A DNA stretch of 26,802 nucleotides from an uncultured Collinsella sp. (GCA_900549025.1 URMZ01000025.1:1-26802), one strand, 5' to 3'; positions 1-8,791 are shown, numbered from the stretch's first letter. Notes: generated from the letters alone by a model not told the origin. Program-made: numbers and translations.

Positions 1-55
1 TTTCCTTCCATTCGTCACCTTCATTACTCCAACGACGAATTCTAGGCGGTGTCCC

Positions 56-133
56 TTCCCTTTCAAGAAAGGGAAGAGGCGGGGTATGCCCCGCCTCTTA
101 CACCACATCTCTGCGCGCTACCCGGAGCGCGCA
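56..133. other. Three stacked hairpins, probable 3' end of an upstream gene
   Basis: Three inverted repeats follow one another. TTCCCTTTC/GAAAGGGAA spans 56-75 with a 2-nt loop. An 11-bp stem, AAGAGGCGGGG/CCCCGCCTCTT, spans 74-99 with a TATG loop and shares two bases with the first. TGCGCGC/GCGCGCA spans 112-133. There is no T-run after the strong stem on the plus strand, while the minus-strand reading is followed by a pyrimidine-rich stretch. It may terminate a gene that lies left of the window. Nothing coding is visible in 1-494. Confidence 0.45.
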
Positions 134-173
134 TCGAAATAGGCGTTTGGGCTGTTTGAGGGGTTAGTTCTAT

Positions 174-413
174 ACCCCGTGGACAAAAAATGCCAAATAT
201 GAGTACTGTTGCCAAGATAGTCACATATATTTTAGGTTAATTTGGCTCTCTAACGATATTTATTATCGATAGAAGCCTATTTTATTGGACCTATGGGGAA
301 GTACATCATCTAATTTTTGAACAAATGTAGACTTTCGACACCCATGCGTAGCAAAATTGCTGTTACTAAATTAGTGACAGTACTCATATTTGGCATTTTT
401 TGACCACAGGGGT
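174..413. mobile_element. MITE-like AT-rich element with long terminal inverted repeats
   Basis: The left arm (174-209) and right arm (377-413) are inverted copies sharing the core TGCCAAATATGAGTACTGT exactly. The match runs outward through CAAAAAA and a CCC.GTGG end with a few mismatches. The roughly 165 bp between the arms is AT-rich, unlike the GC-rich neighbourhood, and contains no credible gene. This is the architecture of a non-autonomous miniature inverted-repeat element. No clear target-site duplication was found, so mobility is inferred. The element ends about 80 bp before the dipeptidase start and could carry its promoter. Confidence 0.65.
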
Positions 414-494
414 TGCCAGCGCCGTGGTTTCGCCCTTTCTGCGCCGAAGCGATACACTGTTGCCGTTTGATTTCTTCGCTCAAGGAGGATGCGC

Positions 495-2018
495 ATGCCG
501 TGCACAACGATTCTGGTCGGTAAAAACGCAAGCTACGACGGGTCGACCCTGGTCGCGCGTAACGAGGACTCGTCCAACGGGGTGTTTGAGCCCAAACGTA
601 TACGCGTGGTGCATCCCGACGAGCAGCCGCGCGTCTACACGAGCGTCCTGAGTCACCTGACCGTTGAACTGCCCGATAACCCCATGCGCTACACGAGCGT
701 CCCCGATGTTGTCCCGGGCCACGGCATCTGGGCCGAGGCCGGTTTCAACGAGCTCAATGTGGGCATGTCCGCAACCGAGACGCTCACCACCAACGAGCGC
801 GTCCGCGGCGCCGACCCGCTTGTGGACTACGTACCCGCCAAGGGCAACGAGGGTGAGGACGGCTATGTGCCGGCGCAGCCTGGTGGCCTGGGCGAGGAGG
901 ATATGGTGACCCTGGTCCTGCCCTACGCCAAGTCCGCCCGCGACGGCGTTCGTATCCTGGGCGACCTGCTCGAGCGCTACGGCACCTACGAGAACAACGG
1001 CATCGCCTTTAGTGATGTGGACGAGATCTGGTGGCTCGAGACCATCGGCGGCCATCACTGGATCGCCAAGCGCGTGCCCGACGACGCCTATGTGACCATG
1101 CCTAACCAGCTGGGTATCGACAGCTTTGACCTGGACGACGCCGAGGGCGACCAGGCCGACCACATGTGCTCCGCCGACCTGCGCTCCTGGATGGCCGAGT
1201 GGCATCTGGACCTGACGCTGGGCGTCGATGGTGACGGTCCGGTTGCGGTCTTTAACCCGCGCGAGGCCTTTGGCTCACACAGCGACAGCGACCATGTCTA
1301 CAACACGCCGCGCGCCTGGTACATGCAGCGCTGCCTCAACCCCAGCGATGTGTGGGACGGCCCCGACGCCGACTACACGCCCGAGAGCGACGATATCCCC
1401 TGGTGCCGCGTGCCCGAGCGCAAGGTGACCATCGAGGATATCAAGTACGTGCTTTCGAGCCACTACCAGGGCACGGAGTACGACTGCTACGGCAGTAAGG
1501 GCACGCCCGCCACGCGCGGCGCCTATCGCCCCATCGGCATCAACCGCAACAGCCAGCTCGCCGTGTTGCAGCTGCGCCCCTATGCGCAGCCGGCGCATCG
1601 CGCCGTGCAGTGGATGGCCTTTGGCTCCAACTCGTTTAACGCGCTGGTCCCGCTGTACGCCAACGTCGAGACCATGCCCGAGTACTATGCCGACACGCAG
1701 GCTCGCGTGACGTCCGAAAACTTCTACTGGGCCAACCGTCTGATCGGTGCCCTGGCCGACGTCCGCTTCCATGAGTGCGGCCGCGCTGTGGAGGACTATC
1801 AGGAGAAGGTCGGTGGCATGGGCCACAAGCAGATCCATGACGTTGATGCTGCCGTAGCCGTCCTGCCCGAGGCCGAGGTGCCTGCCGAACTTGCACGCGC
1901 CAACGAGGCCTTTGCCGAGCGTGTTCGCGTGGAGACCGATGCCCTGCTGGGCAAGGTGCTCTACACCACGAGCTGCGCCATGAAGAACTCTTTCGCGATG
2001 AACGACAACGAGAGGTAG
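495..2018 (+). CDS. C69 family dipeptidase (PepD-like Ntn hydrolase)
   Basis: Predicted 507-residue peptidase of family C69, which cleaves dipeptides. The ATG at 489 directly abuts AAGGAGG (482-488), so the start is placed at 495, six bases after that site. This gives an MPCTTILVGK N-terminus, in which Cys3 would become the N-terminal nucleophile after processing, as in other Ntn hydrolases. The family pattern follows: YDGSTLVARNEDS near residues 12-24, then a FNELNVGMSATET block and a WWLETIGGHHW block near 180. There is no signal peptide, so it is probably cytosolic and recycles peptides. It is followed, after 99 bp, by the phasin-like gene. Function is known for the family; the substrate range here is not visible. 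Confidence 0.9.
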   Translation: MPCTTILVGKNASYDGSTLVARNEDSSNGVFEPKRIRVVHPDEQPRVYTSVLSHLTVELPDNPMRYTSVPDVVPGHGIWAEAGFNELNVGMSATETLTTNERVRGADPLVDYVPAKGNEGEDGYVPAQPGGLGEEDMVTLVLPYAKSARDGVRILGDLLERYGTYENNGIAFSDVDEIWWLETIGGHHWIAKRVPDDAYVTMPNQLGIDSFDLDDAEGDQADHMCSADLRSWMAEWHLDLTLGVDGDGPVAVFNPREAFGSHSDSDHVYNTPRAWYMQRCLNPSDVWDGPDADYTPESDDIPWCRVPERKVTIEDIKYVLSSHYQGTEYDCYGSKGTPATRGAYRPIGINRNSQLAVLQLRPYAQPAHRAVQWMAFGSNSFNALVPLYANVETMPEYYADTQARVTSENFYWANRLIGALADVRFHECGRAVEDYQEKVGGMGHKQIHDVDAAVAVLPEAEVPAELARANEAFAERVRVETDALLGKVLYTTSCAMKNSFAMNDNER

Positions 2019-2117
2019 GGATTTCCCGTCGATCGAATAGCGCTGAAACGCTTTGTCGCTTTCGCTCAATCTTGGGTACAAGAACGCCAATGCAGTTGTT
2101 TGTGATTGGAGACAACC

Positions 2118-2534
2118 ATGGTTATGAAACTCGATCAGCTTGTTAACGGCGCCATCAACGTGGGCTTTGGCGCCGCCGCCGTTGCCGTCGAGGGCAGCAA
2201 GAAGGTTCTTGACGACCTTAATACCAAGGGTGAGCAGGTGCGCAAGGACGCCGGCGCCCCCGATATCGCCCGCAGTGTGTCCGACATGTTCGAGCAGGCC
2301 GGCGGCACCATCTCCGATCTGACCGAGCGCCTGGGCATGCAGGGCGAGACCGCGGCCCAGCGCGTGCTCGACGAGCTCATCCTTGCCCGGGTCCGCGTCA
2401 TGACCGCGTCCGAGCGCACGGCCTTCCTGGCCCATGTGCGCGATATCGTCGATTCGGTCGAGGACAACGTGACCTCGGTGCCCGTCGAGTCCGTTGAGCC
2501 CGACGATGCGAAGGATACCGAAGAGGCTGAGTAG
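2118..2534 (+). CDS. Small phasin-like protein
   Basis: About 138 residues, probably soluble. The N-terminal half is Ala/Gly/Val-rich and amphipathic (GFGAAAVAVEGSKKVLDDL). A long predicted helix follows and the C-terminus is acidic (ending DDAKDTEEAE). The composition resembles phasin-type or membrane-surface helical proteins often found beside ABC1/UbiB genes. A TTG in frame at 2106 is possible, but GGAG at 2108-2111 is better spaced for the ATG at 2118. The stop lies 8 bp before the kinase-like gene, so the two are almost certainly cotranscribed and may work together at the membrane. No polyhydroxyalkanoate genes are nearby, so a granule role is not supported. Confidence 0.7.
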   Translation: MVMKLDQLVNGAINVGFGAAAVAVEGSKKVLDDLNTKGEQVRKDAGAPDIARSVSDMFEQAGGTISDLTERLGMQGETAAQRVLDELILARVRVMTASERTAFLAHVRDIVDSVEDNVTSVPVESVEPDDAKDTEEAE

Positions 2535-2542
2535 CAGCGCAG

Positions 2543-4306
2543 ATGGCAGATTCCACCACCGATTACAACAATCTAGATCCCTTGGGTGACGAGGCGGCGG
2601 TTGTCGATGAGGTCGACGCTGCCGTCTCGGGCGCTCGCAAGAAGCCGCGCGCTGTCGATATGGTGCCCGAGGAGCCCGACGCGATGGCACCGGACGAGGA
2701 ATACCAGCTCACGCCGGCGGGTCGTCGCGAACGCATTGGGCAGATTGTTCGCCTGGTCAAAAAGTACCGCGTGTGGGATAACCTCACGCCGGTTCGTTTG
2801 CGCCGCCTGCTCGAGGAACTCGGCCCCATGTTCGTCAAGATGGGGCAGATTCTGGCCAACCGGTCCGAGATTTTGCCGCAACGCTTTTGCGACGAGCTGC
2901 GTCGTCTGCGCTCCGACGTGGAGCCGGTGCCGTACGAGGTAGTGCTTCGCTGTCTGGAGGAAGAATACGGCCTGCGCCTGGGGGAGATGTTCGATGCGAT
3001 CGACCCCAATCCGCTTGGTAGCGCATCGCTCGCGCAGGTGCACCGCGCTCGTCTGGTGACGGGCGAGGACGTGGCCGTCAAGGTGCAGCGCCCCGGTGCG
3101 CAGCAGGTTATGGCACAGGACATCGATATCATCCGCTCGGTGGTGCGTATCGTTTCCAAGTTCGTCAACACCGATCAATTCGTTGACCTGCACGGCGTAG
3201 TCGAGGAGCTGTGGACCTCGTTTCGCGAGGAGACCAACTTTTTGGCCGAGGCCAAAAACCTCAACGACTTCTACGAGTTCCATAAGAGCGTTCATGGCGT
3301 GACGTGCCCTAAATCCTATCTGGACCTGTGCACCGAGCACGTGGTGGTTATGGACTACGTCGACGGCATTTCGATCGCCGATCCTGAACGCTTGGTGGCC
3401 GAGGGCTATGACTTGGAAAAGATCGGTGCCGCAATCGTCGAGGACTACTCGTCGCAGGTGCTTGATGACGGCTTTTTCCATGCCGACCCGCATGCGGGAA
3501 ACATCATTCTCAAGGACGGCATCGTCTACTTTATCGACTTGGGTATGGTCGGACGTATGCCGAGCCATGACCGCGGTATCGTCAAAGACATGATTTTCGC
3601 CGTGGCCGAGGGTGACGTGCCCAAGCTCAAGGATTCGCTCATGCGCTTCGCCGTGACGCGCGGCGATTCGGCCGAGCTTGACCATTCGGCCTTTTTGTCC
3701 GACTTGGACTTTATTGTTGCCGACTTTGCCGGGCTCGACCTTAAAGACCTGGATATTGGCGAGTTTTTGACTTCGCTGTTAAACCTCGCGCGCAAAAATG
3801 ACGTTGAGCTGCCGAGCGTGGTGACGATGTTCGCCCGCGGCATGGTGACGCTCGAGGGCCTGTTGACCGAGTACATGCCCAACGTCAACATGATCCAGAT
3901 CATCCAGACGCACATCAAAAACGAGAAGAGCACCTACGCCCGCATGCGCGAGATGAGCCGCGATCTTGCCGCGAGCAGCTATCGCGCGGCAAAAGGCTCG
4001 CTCGAGGCGGCCGAGTATCTGGGCTTGGCTTCGCGTATGCTTACGCGCGGCCAGCTTAAGGTAAACACGCAGATCATGAGCAGCGATAAGGCGCTGCGAC
4101 AGCTAGGTGGGATTATCGACCGCATGTCGATGGCAATTGTGATCGCCGGTCTGTTTATCGGTTCGTCGGTGGTGTACTACGCGCGCATCGAGCCGGTTGT
4201 GTTTGGTATCCCGGTCATTGGCTTTATGGGCTACGTGAGCGCGCTGGTGCTGGCGCTTATGCTGGGCCGCAATATCTGGCTCAACAGTCACGGCGGCAAG
4301 CACTAG
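2543..4306 (+). CDS. ABC1/AarF/UbiB family kinase-like membrane protein
   Basis: 587 residues with the full ABC1/UbiB signature. The KxGQ motif (KMGQ) is at 99-102 and the Ala-rich nucleotide loop (GSASLAQVH) near 159-167. The AVKVQRP lysine is at 180, the catalytic-type loop HADPHAGN at 313-320, and the metal-binding DLG at 332-334. Two hydrophobic helices near the C-terminus (about 537-580) anchor it in the membrane. Family members are atypical ATPases or kinases linked to isoprenoid-lipid and quinone handling. The first 60 residues are acidic and probably disordered. No quinone-synthesis gene is nearby, so the lipid partner is unknown. There is no strong ribosome-binding site, suggesting translational coupling to the upstream gene. 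Confidence 0.92.
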   Translation: MADSTTDYNNLDPLGDEAAVVDEVDAAVSGARKKPRAVDMVPEEPDAMAPDEEYQLTPAGRRERIGQIVRLVKKYRVWDNLTPVRLRRLLEELGPMFVKMGQILANRSEILPQRFCDELRRLRSDVEPVPYEVVLRCLEEEYGLRLGEMFDAIDPNPLGSASLAQVHRARLVTGEDVAVKVQRPGAQQVMAQDIDIIRSVVRIVSKFVNTDQFVDLHGVVEELWTSFREETNFLAEAKNLNDFYEFHKSVHGVTCPKSYLDLCTEHVVVMDYVDGISIADPERLVAEGYDLEKIGAAIVEDYSSQVLDDGFFHADPHAGNIILKDGIVYFIDLGMVGRMPSHDRGIVKDMIFAVAEGDVPKLKDSLMRFAVTRGDSAELDHSAFLSDLDFIVADFAGLDLKDLDIGEFLTSLLNLARKNDVELPSVVTMFARGMVTLEGLLTEYMPNVNMIQIIQTHIKNEKSTYARMREMSRDLAASSYRAAKGSLEAAEYLGLASRMLTRGQLKVNTQIMSSDKALRQLGGIIDRMSMAIVIAGLFIGSSVVYYARIEPVVFGIPVIGFMGYVSALVLALMLGRNIWLNSHGGKH

Positions 4307-4357
4307 AGGCTGCGGCCGTCACCGCTTTTTCCTATCGCAAACAATAGCTTTTACCTT

Positions 4358-4385
4358 GGGCTTCGCCTGCGTGCGAGGCCCTTTT
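4358..4385 (+). terminator. Rho-independent terminator after the kinase-like gene
   Basis: GGGCTTCGC and GCGAGGCCC form a 9-bp stem (one G-T pair) around a CTGCGT loop, followed directly by TTTT. It separates the dipeptidase/kinase unit from the riboswitch transcript. Confidence 0.75.
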
Positions 4386-4399
4386 GCGTGATACCATTT

Positions 4400-4575
4400 T
4401 GACGGTAATAATCGATGGCCTAGATGGTGGTGCGGAGACGCACGAATGCGCGGTTATCCTGCGCATTTGGGAGAATCGGGGTGCAAGTCCCCGGCTGTAC
4501 CAGTAACCGTAATTCCTCTTGGCTCGGGATGCTCGCGTCGCAGATCGGACGACGTGCCCGAGTCGTTAAGGTTAA
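4400..4575 (+). ncRNA. Cobalamin (B12) riboswitch
   Basis: The region carries the conserved B12-box core. GGGAGAATCGGGGTGCAAG starts near 4470, and TCCCCGGCTGTACC and AGTAACCGT follow. A preceding stem, TGCGC.../GCGCA, spans about 4447-4465. A CTCGGG.../CCCGAG hairpin lies near 4523-4562. Limits are approximate. Downstream, a GCGGC-TTTT-GCCGC hairpin inside a TGCA/TGCA pair near 4596-4628 has no T-run, which would suit control of translation better than termination. It sits immediately upstream of the DUF4430 surface-protein genes, so their expression is probably repressed by cobalamin. Confidence 0.85.
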
Positions 4576-4737
4576 GTCGGATCGCCTCCCGTCTTGCATG
4601 CGGCTGCGGCTTTTGCCGCCGGTGTGCATAGGGCTCTGGAGGGAAGGGGGTCCCCGATGGGGGAACTCGAGCGCAACATGCGCGATGACGTGGGGCAGTC
4701 TCAAGGCAACGCTCCAAGTGCAGACAGTAGGAGACAA

Positions 4738-7700
4738 ATGGATATGTTTGAGGACGAGCGCCAGCGCGTCTCGCATCGCCGTGGCGCAATTGCGCGCGGC
4801 GTAGCCAAGCGCGGCCTGGTGGCATTCCTGGCCTTCGCGATGGCCTTTAGCACCACACCGGCTCAGCTGTGGGCCGAAGGCGCCGAGGGCATTGCCGAGG
4901 CTGTGGTTCAGGCGGCACCGCCTGCCGAGAATGGCTCTGGTGAGTCCACGACAAGCCCTGCTGCCGACCTCAATGCGAGCGGCATGGTGGCGAATGGGGG
5001 CACTGCCGAGCAAGATGCCGTCGCGACAGCTTCGGGCCCTACCGACAAGACTGAGGACGATAGCGCTGCCGGCAATGAGGCGCCGGCTGCATCGACGTCC
5101 GATGCCTCGAAGCAGGACGCCGCCGTTGTCTCTGCCGCTGGAGAGGCCAAGGCTCAGCCTGCCAAGGCCGAGAGCCAGGATGTCTCTGCCACGTGCTCCG
5201 TCGTCGGCACCGACGCCAAGGGCGCCCGGCAGACCTGGGCCGCCGCGCAGCGGATCACGCTGAAGGAGGGCTCGACCGCGGCCGACCTCTCCGAGCAGCT
5301 CTTCAAGCAGGCCGGCCTGACCACCGATTACGATCCCAACGGCACCTGGGGCTGGGCGCTCAACACGATCACGTCGCCCTTCGATAAGGACCGCAAGCTC
5401 GGCTACGACTCGGCGACCGGCGCGTACTGGCAGCTGTTCGTCAACGGCAGCGCCTCCGAGGTCGGCGCGGGCGGCTACACGCTCAAGGACGGCGACTCCG
5501 TCGTCTGGTGCTACTCGAAGTACGGCGACCCCGCGCCCGAGCAGGTTTCCGTCACGATGGAGATTATTGGCAAAAAGGCCGGGATGGCTCAGCGTTGGAC
5601 GAGCCCGTCGACCCAGGTGTTTGTTAAGGGCACGTCGATCAAGGATGCCTCCGCTACCTATTTCGACGCCCTTGGCATCGAGTCCAAGATGTACGACCAA
5701 TTCGGCTATTGGGGTGTCCATAGCCTCGTTTCTCCGCTTGATGGTACCGAGCTGTCCGGCGCTTGGTCGTTCTTTGTCAACGGCGTTCCTGGAACTCAAC
5801 TCGATAACGACTACGTGCTTAAGTCGGGCGATAAGGTCGTTTGGGCTTACGCCCCTGGGGATACTTTGCCCGGTGTCGACAACGTTGTTCTTAATCCGAG
5901 CGCTGCACGCCCTAACTGGGATAGCGACTGGTCGGGCTTTACAAGTGCCGACAAGGTTACCGACGCACCTGTGCCCACTAAGGATGCAGATGAGAAATGG
6001 GTAAGCGAGCTTAAGACGCGTGCGGACGGCAATAAGGGTGTTTCCGATGCGTTGCTGATCGGTGACTATCTCTATGTGGCAGTTGGTTCTAAATTGCTCA
6101 AAAAGGATGTCGAGACGGGCAAGACCGTTCTAGAGTCACCTTTGGCTGCTGCAATTGATTCCACCTCACGCATGGTATATACCAATGGTGTTGTGCTTGT
6201 TCCGCTTTCAGGCGGTCGTCTTCAGGCCTTAACGGTTGATGTGCTTGCGACGGTTTGGGTTACCGATGGGTTGCCGGCCGGTCCCGATGGCGCGCAGCAG
6301 TCGCTTGCTTCTGTTTCGGTTCGCGATGGCTATGCCTATTTTGGTACCGCTTCGGCCGATTGGATTGACTCGAGTGACGGCTACCTGCTTTGTGTTCGTA
6401 TTTCTGACGGTAAAGTCATGTGGCAGCACAAGAATGAAAACAGCAAGGGCTATTACTGGGCTGGCATGGCGTTCTCGGGCGACTATGGCGTTATCGCGGA
6501 TGATTCAGGCACTGTCAGCACGGTTGATCCTTCGACTGGAAAGACCGTAGCAAAGCTTAAGATCGCCGATCGCGTTCGCGCGAACGTGCTTGTTGATGGG
6601 GCTACTGCTTACGTTGTGAGTGCCGATGGCACGCTCCATAAAATTGCTATCGCTAATGATGGGGCCCTTTCAGAACTGGGTAAAGTTACGTTTGGCAGCA
6701 GCTCGACCTCTACACCCGTGTTTGTCAACGGTAAGATTGTAGTTGGCGGCACGTCGATTGAGTCCTTTATGGGCGGTCCCCAAAACAGTCTTACGAGCCA
6801 CTATGGTCAGCTTGCAATTATCGACGCCGATACGCTTACGGTCGATTATTCAATTTATAAGGCAGACGGTAACTTCATCCGCGAGGATTCTTCTGCAAGT
6901 GGTTTTACGGGCAGCGGCGATGTTAAGTCACAGCCTGTGGTTTCCATTCAAGATGGTCATACCTATGTATACTTTACGTCCAACAATAATCCTGGCGGCA
7001 TTTATCGCTATCGCATAGGTGACGAAGAGGCTGAGCTGCTCTATAGACCGTCGGCCGAGAACCAGCAGTACTGCATGTCGTCGATTTCGGTCGGTTCTGA
7101 TGGTTCACTCTACTACGCTAACGATTCGGGCAAGTTGTTCGCGATTAAGGGAAATGGCCAGAAGGTCAATCGCTATACTGTCTCGTTTGACGCAAATGGT
7201 GCAGATTCTATTGTGCTCGATTCCCAACGTATTAAGGCTGGTAAAACTGCTACGGAGCCTGCTGTAAAACCGCGTCGCAAGGGCTATACCTTCGGCGGTT
7301 GGTATACCGATGAGGCGTGCACGCAAGCGTATGACTTCAGTACGCCGGTGACGGCCGATCTGACGCTGTATGCCAAGTGGACCAAGAATGCCACCAATTC
7401 TGGTGACAATGGCGGTTCTGGCTCCAGCGGCGGCAGCGGTTCTGGTACTGGTACCGGCACGGGCACTGGTACGGGTTCCGGCGCTGGTTCCGGCTCTAAG
7501 GGCCCGCAGGCCGCCGGCGCTATCGCCCCGGGTCAGAAGCCGGTGACCAAGACGACGGTGTCGACCAAGACCGAGACCAAGGAAAACAAGTCCGACAAGA
7601 AGGGCTCCGATAAGTCCGACAAGAAGGATGAGAAGAAGTCTGAGAAGAAGGACAGCAAGTCCGACAAGAAGTCCGATTCCAAGTCCGATACGGGCGCTGC

Positions 7701-7860
7701 TTCCACGACCACTGCTAAGAAGTCCTCTGGTGCTTCCGAGCAGGAGACGGGCACCAACCCGCTCGCCATCGTTGGCATCGCCGCCGGCGTGATTGGCCTT
7801 GCGCTCATCGCCGTCTTCGTGCTGACCAAGCGCGGCAAGGGTGACGGTAATGCCCGATAA
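4738..7860 (+). CDS. B12-regulated surface protein: two DUF4430 domains, beta-propeller, InlB-type repeat, C-terminal anchor
   Basis: About 1040 residues. The start at 4738 follows AGGAG (4729-4733) and gives a basic N-region plus a hydrophobic signal (26-38) with likely cleavage near residue 46. In-frame ATGs at 4657 and 4678 remain possible. Order: Ala/Ser/Glu-rich linker (47-150); DUF4430 copy 1 (152-262); DUF4430 copy 2 (272-375); repeated beta-strand blocks such as YVAVGSKLLKKDVETGK, typical of PQQ-like propellers (about 418-808); a Listeria-Bacteroides repeat with GYTFGGWYTD and LYAKW (813-883); a Gly/Ser/Thr linker; a KSDK-rich stretch; and a membrane helix (about 1007-1028) with a basic tail. 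DUF4430 resembles the C-terminal domain of transcobalamin and intrinsic factor. With the riboswitch upstream, a wall-spanning corrinoid-binding role is inferred. The first DUF4430 stretch has markedly higher GC than the rest. Confidence 0.88.
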   Translation: MDMFEDERQRVSHRRGAIARGVAKRGLVAFLAFAMAFSTTPAQLWAEGAEGIAEAVVQAAPPAENGSGESTTSPAADLNASGMVANGGTAEQDAVATASGPTDKTEDDSAAGNEAPAASTSDASKQDAAVVSAAGEAKAQPAKAESQDVSATCSVVGTDAKGARQTWAAAQRITLKEGSTAADLSEQLFKQAGLTTDYDPNGTWGWALNTITSPFDKDRKLGYDSATGAYWQLFVNGSASEVGAGGYTLKDGDSVVWCYSKYGDPAPEQVSVTMEIIGKKAGMAQRWTSPSTQVFVKGTSIKDASATYFDALGIESKMYDQFGYWGVHSLVSPLDGTELSGAWSFFVNGVPGTQLDNDYVLKSGDKVVWAYAPGDTLPGVDNVVLNPSAARPNWDSDWSGFTSADKVTDAPVPTKDADEKWVSELKTRADGNKGVSDALLIGDYLYVAVGSKLLKKDVETGKTVLESPLAAAIDSTSRMVYTNGVVLVPLSGGRLQALTVDVLATVWVTDGLPAGPDGAQQSLASVSVRDGYAYFGTASADWIDSSDGYLLCVRISDGKVMWQHKNENSKGYYWAGMAFSGDYGVIADDSGTVSTVDPSTGKTVAKLKIADRVRANVLVDGATAYVVSADGTLHKIAIANDGALSELGKVTFGSSSTSTPVFVNGKIVVGGTSIESFMGGPQNSLTSHYGQLAIIDADTLTVDYSIYKADGNFIREDSSASGFTGSGDVKSQPVVSIQDGHTYVYFTSNNNPGGIYRYRIGDEEAELLYRPSAENQQYCMSSISVGSDGSLYYANDSGKLFAIKGNGQKVNRYTVSFDANGADSIVLDSQRIKAGKTATEPAVKPRRKGYTFGGWYTDEACTQAYDFSTPVTADLTLYAKWTKNATNSGDNGGSGSSGGSGSGTGTGTGTGTGSGAGSGSKGPQAAGAIAPGQKPVTKTTVSTKTETKENKSDKKGSDKSDKKDEKKSEKKDSKSDKKSDSKSDTGAASTTTAKKSSGASEQETGTNPLAIVGIAAGVIGLALIAVFVLTKRGKGDGNAR

Positions 7861-8725
7861 GCCCAAGGAGACCAACGGGCAACAGCCCGACTCCTCGTTT
7901 ATCCAGCTCGATGATCCAAAGCAAAAGGGCGCCGCTTCGGCGGCGTCCGCTCCTCGACGGAAGGCGCTCCTTGGCGTTCTGACTGCCGCATGCGTCGTTC
8001 TGATCGTGGTCTCTCTGGGCTTTGTTCATCCCTCCGAGAGCGGTGCTTGGTCCATTGATTGGATCGTCCAGACCGTGGCGGGGGAGAGCATCGTCGCCAA
8101 GGATGGCAATGGGTCCGGCTCGACTGTCGCTTCGGGCAAGGCCGGGTCCAAGGATTCCAAATCTTCTGATGATACGAATGACGGGTCTAGGGGTTCTGAC
8201 AAATCTGACTCCAAGAAAGATTCCGAGTCTTCGGACAAGGAATCGGACAAGAACTCGGATAGCAAGAAGTCCGGCGAAAAAGGAGCAGGAAATAAAAAGA
8301 CTGACAACAGTCAGTCGGCTTCTCAGAATTCGGCAACGTCCGGTGGGCCTTCTGCCGTTCCTGATAACAGTAATGCCCCCTCGGGCAACCAGAGCGTCTC
8401 TCAGGAGTCTAGCTACGTTACCGTGACTGTCTCGGTTACTTCGAGCGCTGTGGGCAATCCTGTGTCCGCTGGTGGTACCTACACCTTTAATGAGGGAGCA
8501 ACTGCCTACGACGCTCTCTGCGCGCTGGGTATTTCTATAAATGCGCGTGGCTCGTCGTTTGGCACTTATGTTGCCGCCATCGGTGGCCTGGCCGAGAAGG
8601 ATGAAAACTATGGAAGCGGTAGCGGCTGGTGTTATTCCGTCAACGGCACAACGCCCATGACAGCCTGCAGCAACTACGTTCTCTCAAACGGCGACAACGT
8701 GGTCTGGTATTACGTGACAGGCTAG
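7850..8725 (+). CDS. Membrane-anchored DUF4430 protein, second gene of the B12-regulated unit
   Basis: About 291 residues. The ATG at 7850 overlaps the end of the previous gene by 11 bp and follows AAGGG at 7837-7841; a GTG at 7841 is an alternative. A cytosolic N-tail is followed by one hydrophobic helix (39-59) with no obvious cleavage site. A long Ser/Asp/Lys spacer (about 85-180) and a single C-terminal DUF4430 domain (about 190-291) come next. The domain has the family ending GSGWCYSVNG...YVLSNGDNVVWYY. The layout puts the domain outside the membrane on a flexible stalk, a natural partner for the larger upstream protein, perhaps taking ligand from it. Coupling, shared riboswitch and shared domain support one function. 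No transporter is encoded here. Confidence 0.87.
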   Translation: MPDKPKETNGQQPDSSFIQLDDPKQKGAASAASAPRRKALLGVLTAACVVLIVVSLGFVHPSESGAWSIDWIVQTVAGESIVAKDGNGSGSTVASGKAGSKDSKSSDDTNDGSRGSDKSDSKKDSESSDKESDKNSDSKKSGEKGAGNKKTDNSQSASQNSATSGGPSAVPDNSNAPSGNQSVSQESSYVTVTVSVTSSAVGNPVSAGGTYTFNEGATAYDALCALGISINARGSSFGTYVAAIGGLAEKDENYGSGSGWCYSVNGTTPMTACSNYVLSNGDNVVWYYVTG

Positions 8726-8747
8726 GGGCCTCGACATATCGCATCAA

Positions 8748-8785
8748 ACGGGCGGTTCGGACAAACATCCGAGACGCCCGTTTTT
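8748..8785 (+). terminator. Rho-independent terminator after the DUF4430 pair
   Basis: ACGGGCG...TTCGGA pairs with TCCGA...CGCCCGT around a short loop, followed by TTTTT. It ends the riboswitch-controlled transcript. Confidence 0.85.
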
Positions 8786-8791
8786 ATACGA

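Noticed and set aside
1275..3685. Long minus-strand open frames opposite the dipeptidase and kinase genes
   Set aside because: They mirror well-supported genes on the other strand and lack ribosome-binding sites and domains.
4420..5799. 459-codon minus-strand open frame over the riboswitch and surface-protein gene
   Set aside because: It is antisense to a recognised riboswitch and a signal-peptide protein with DUF4430 domains; its translation has no recognisable family.
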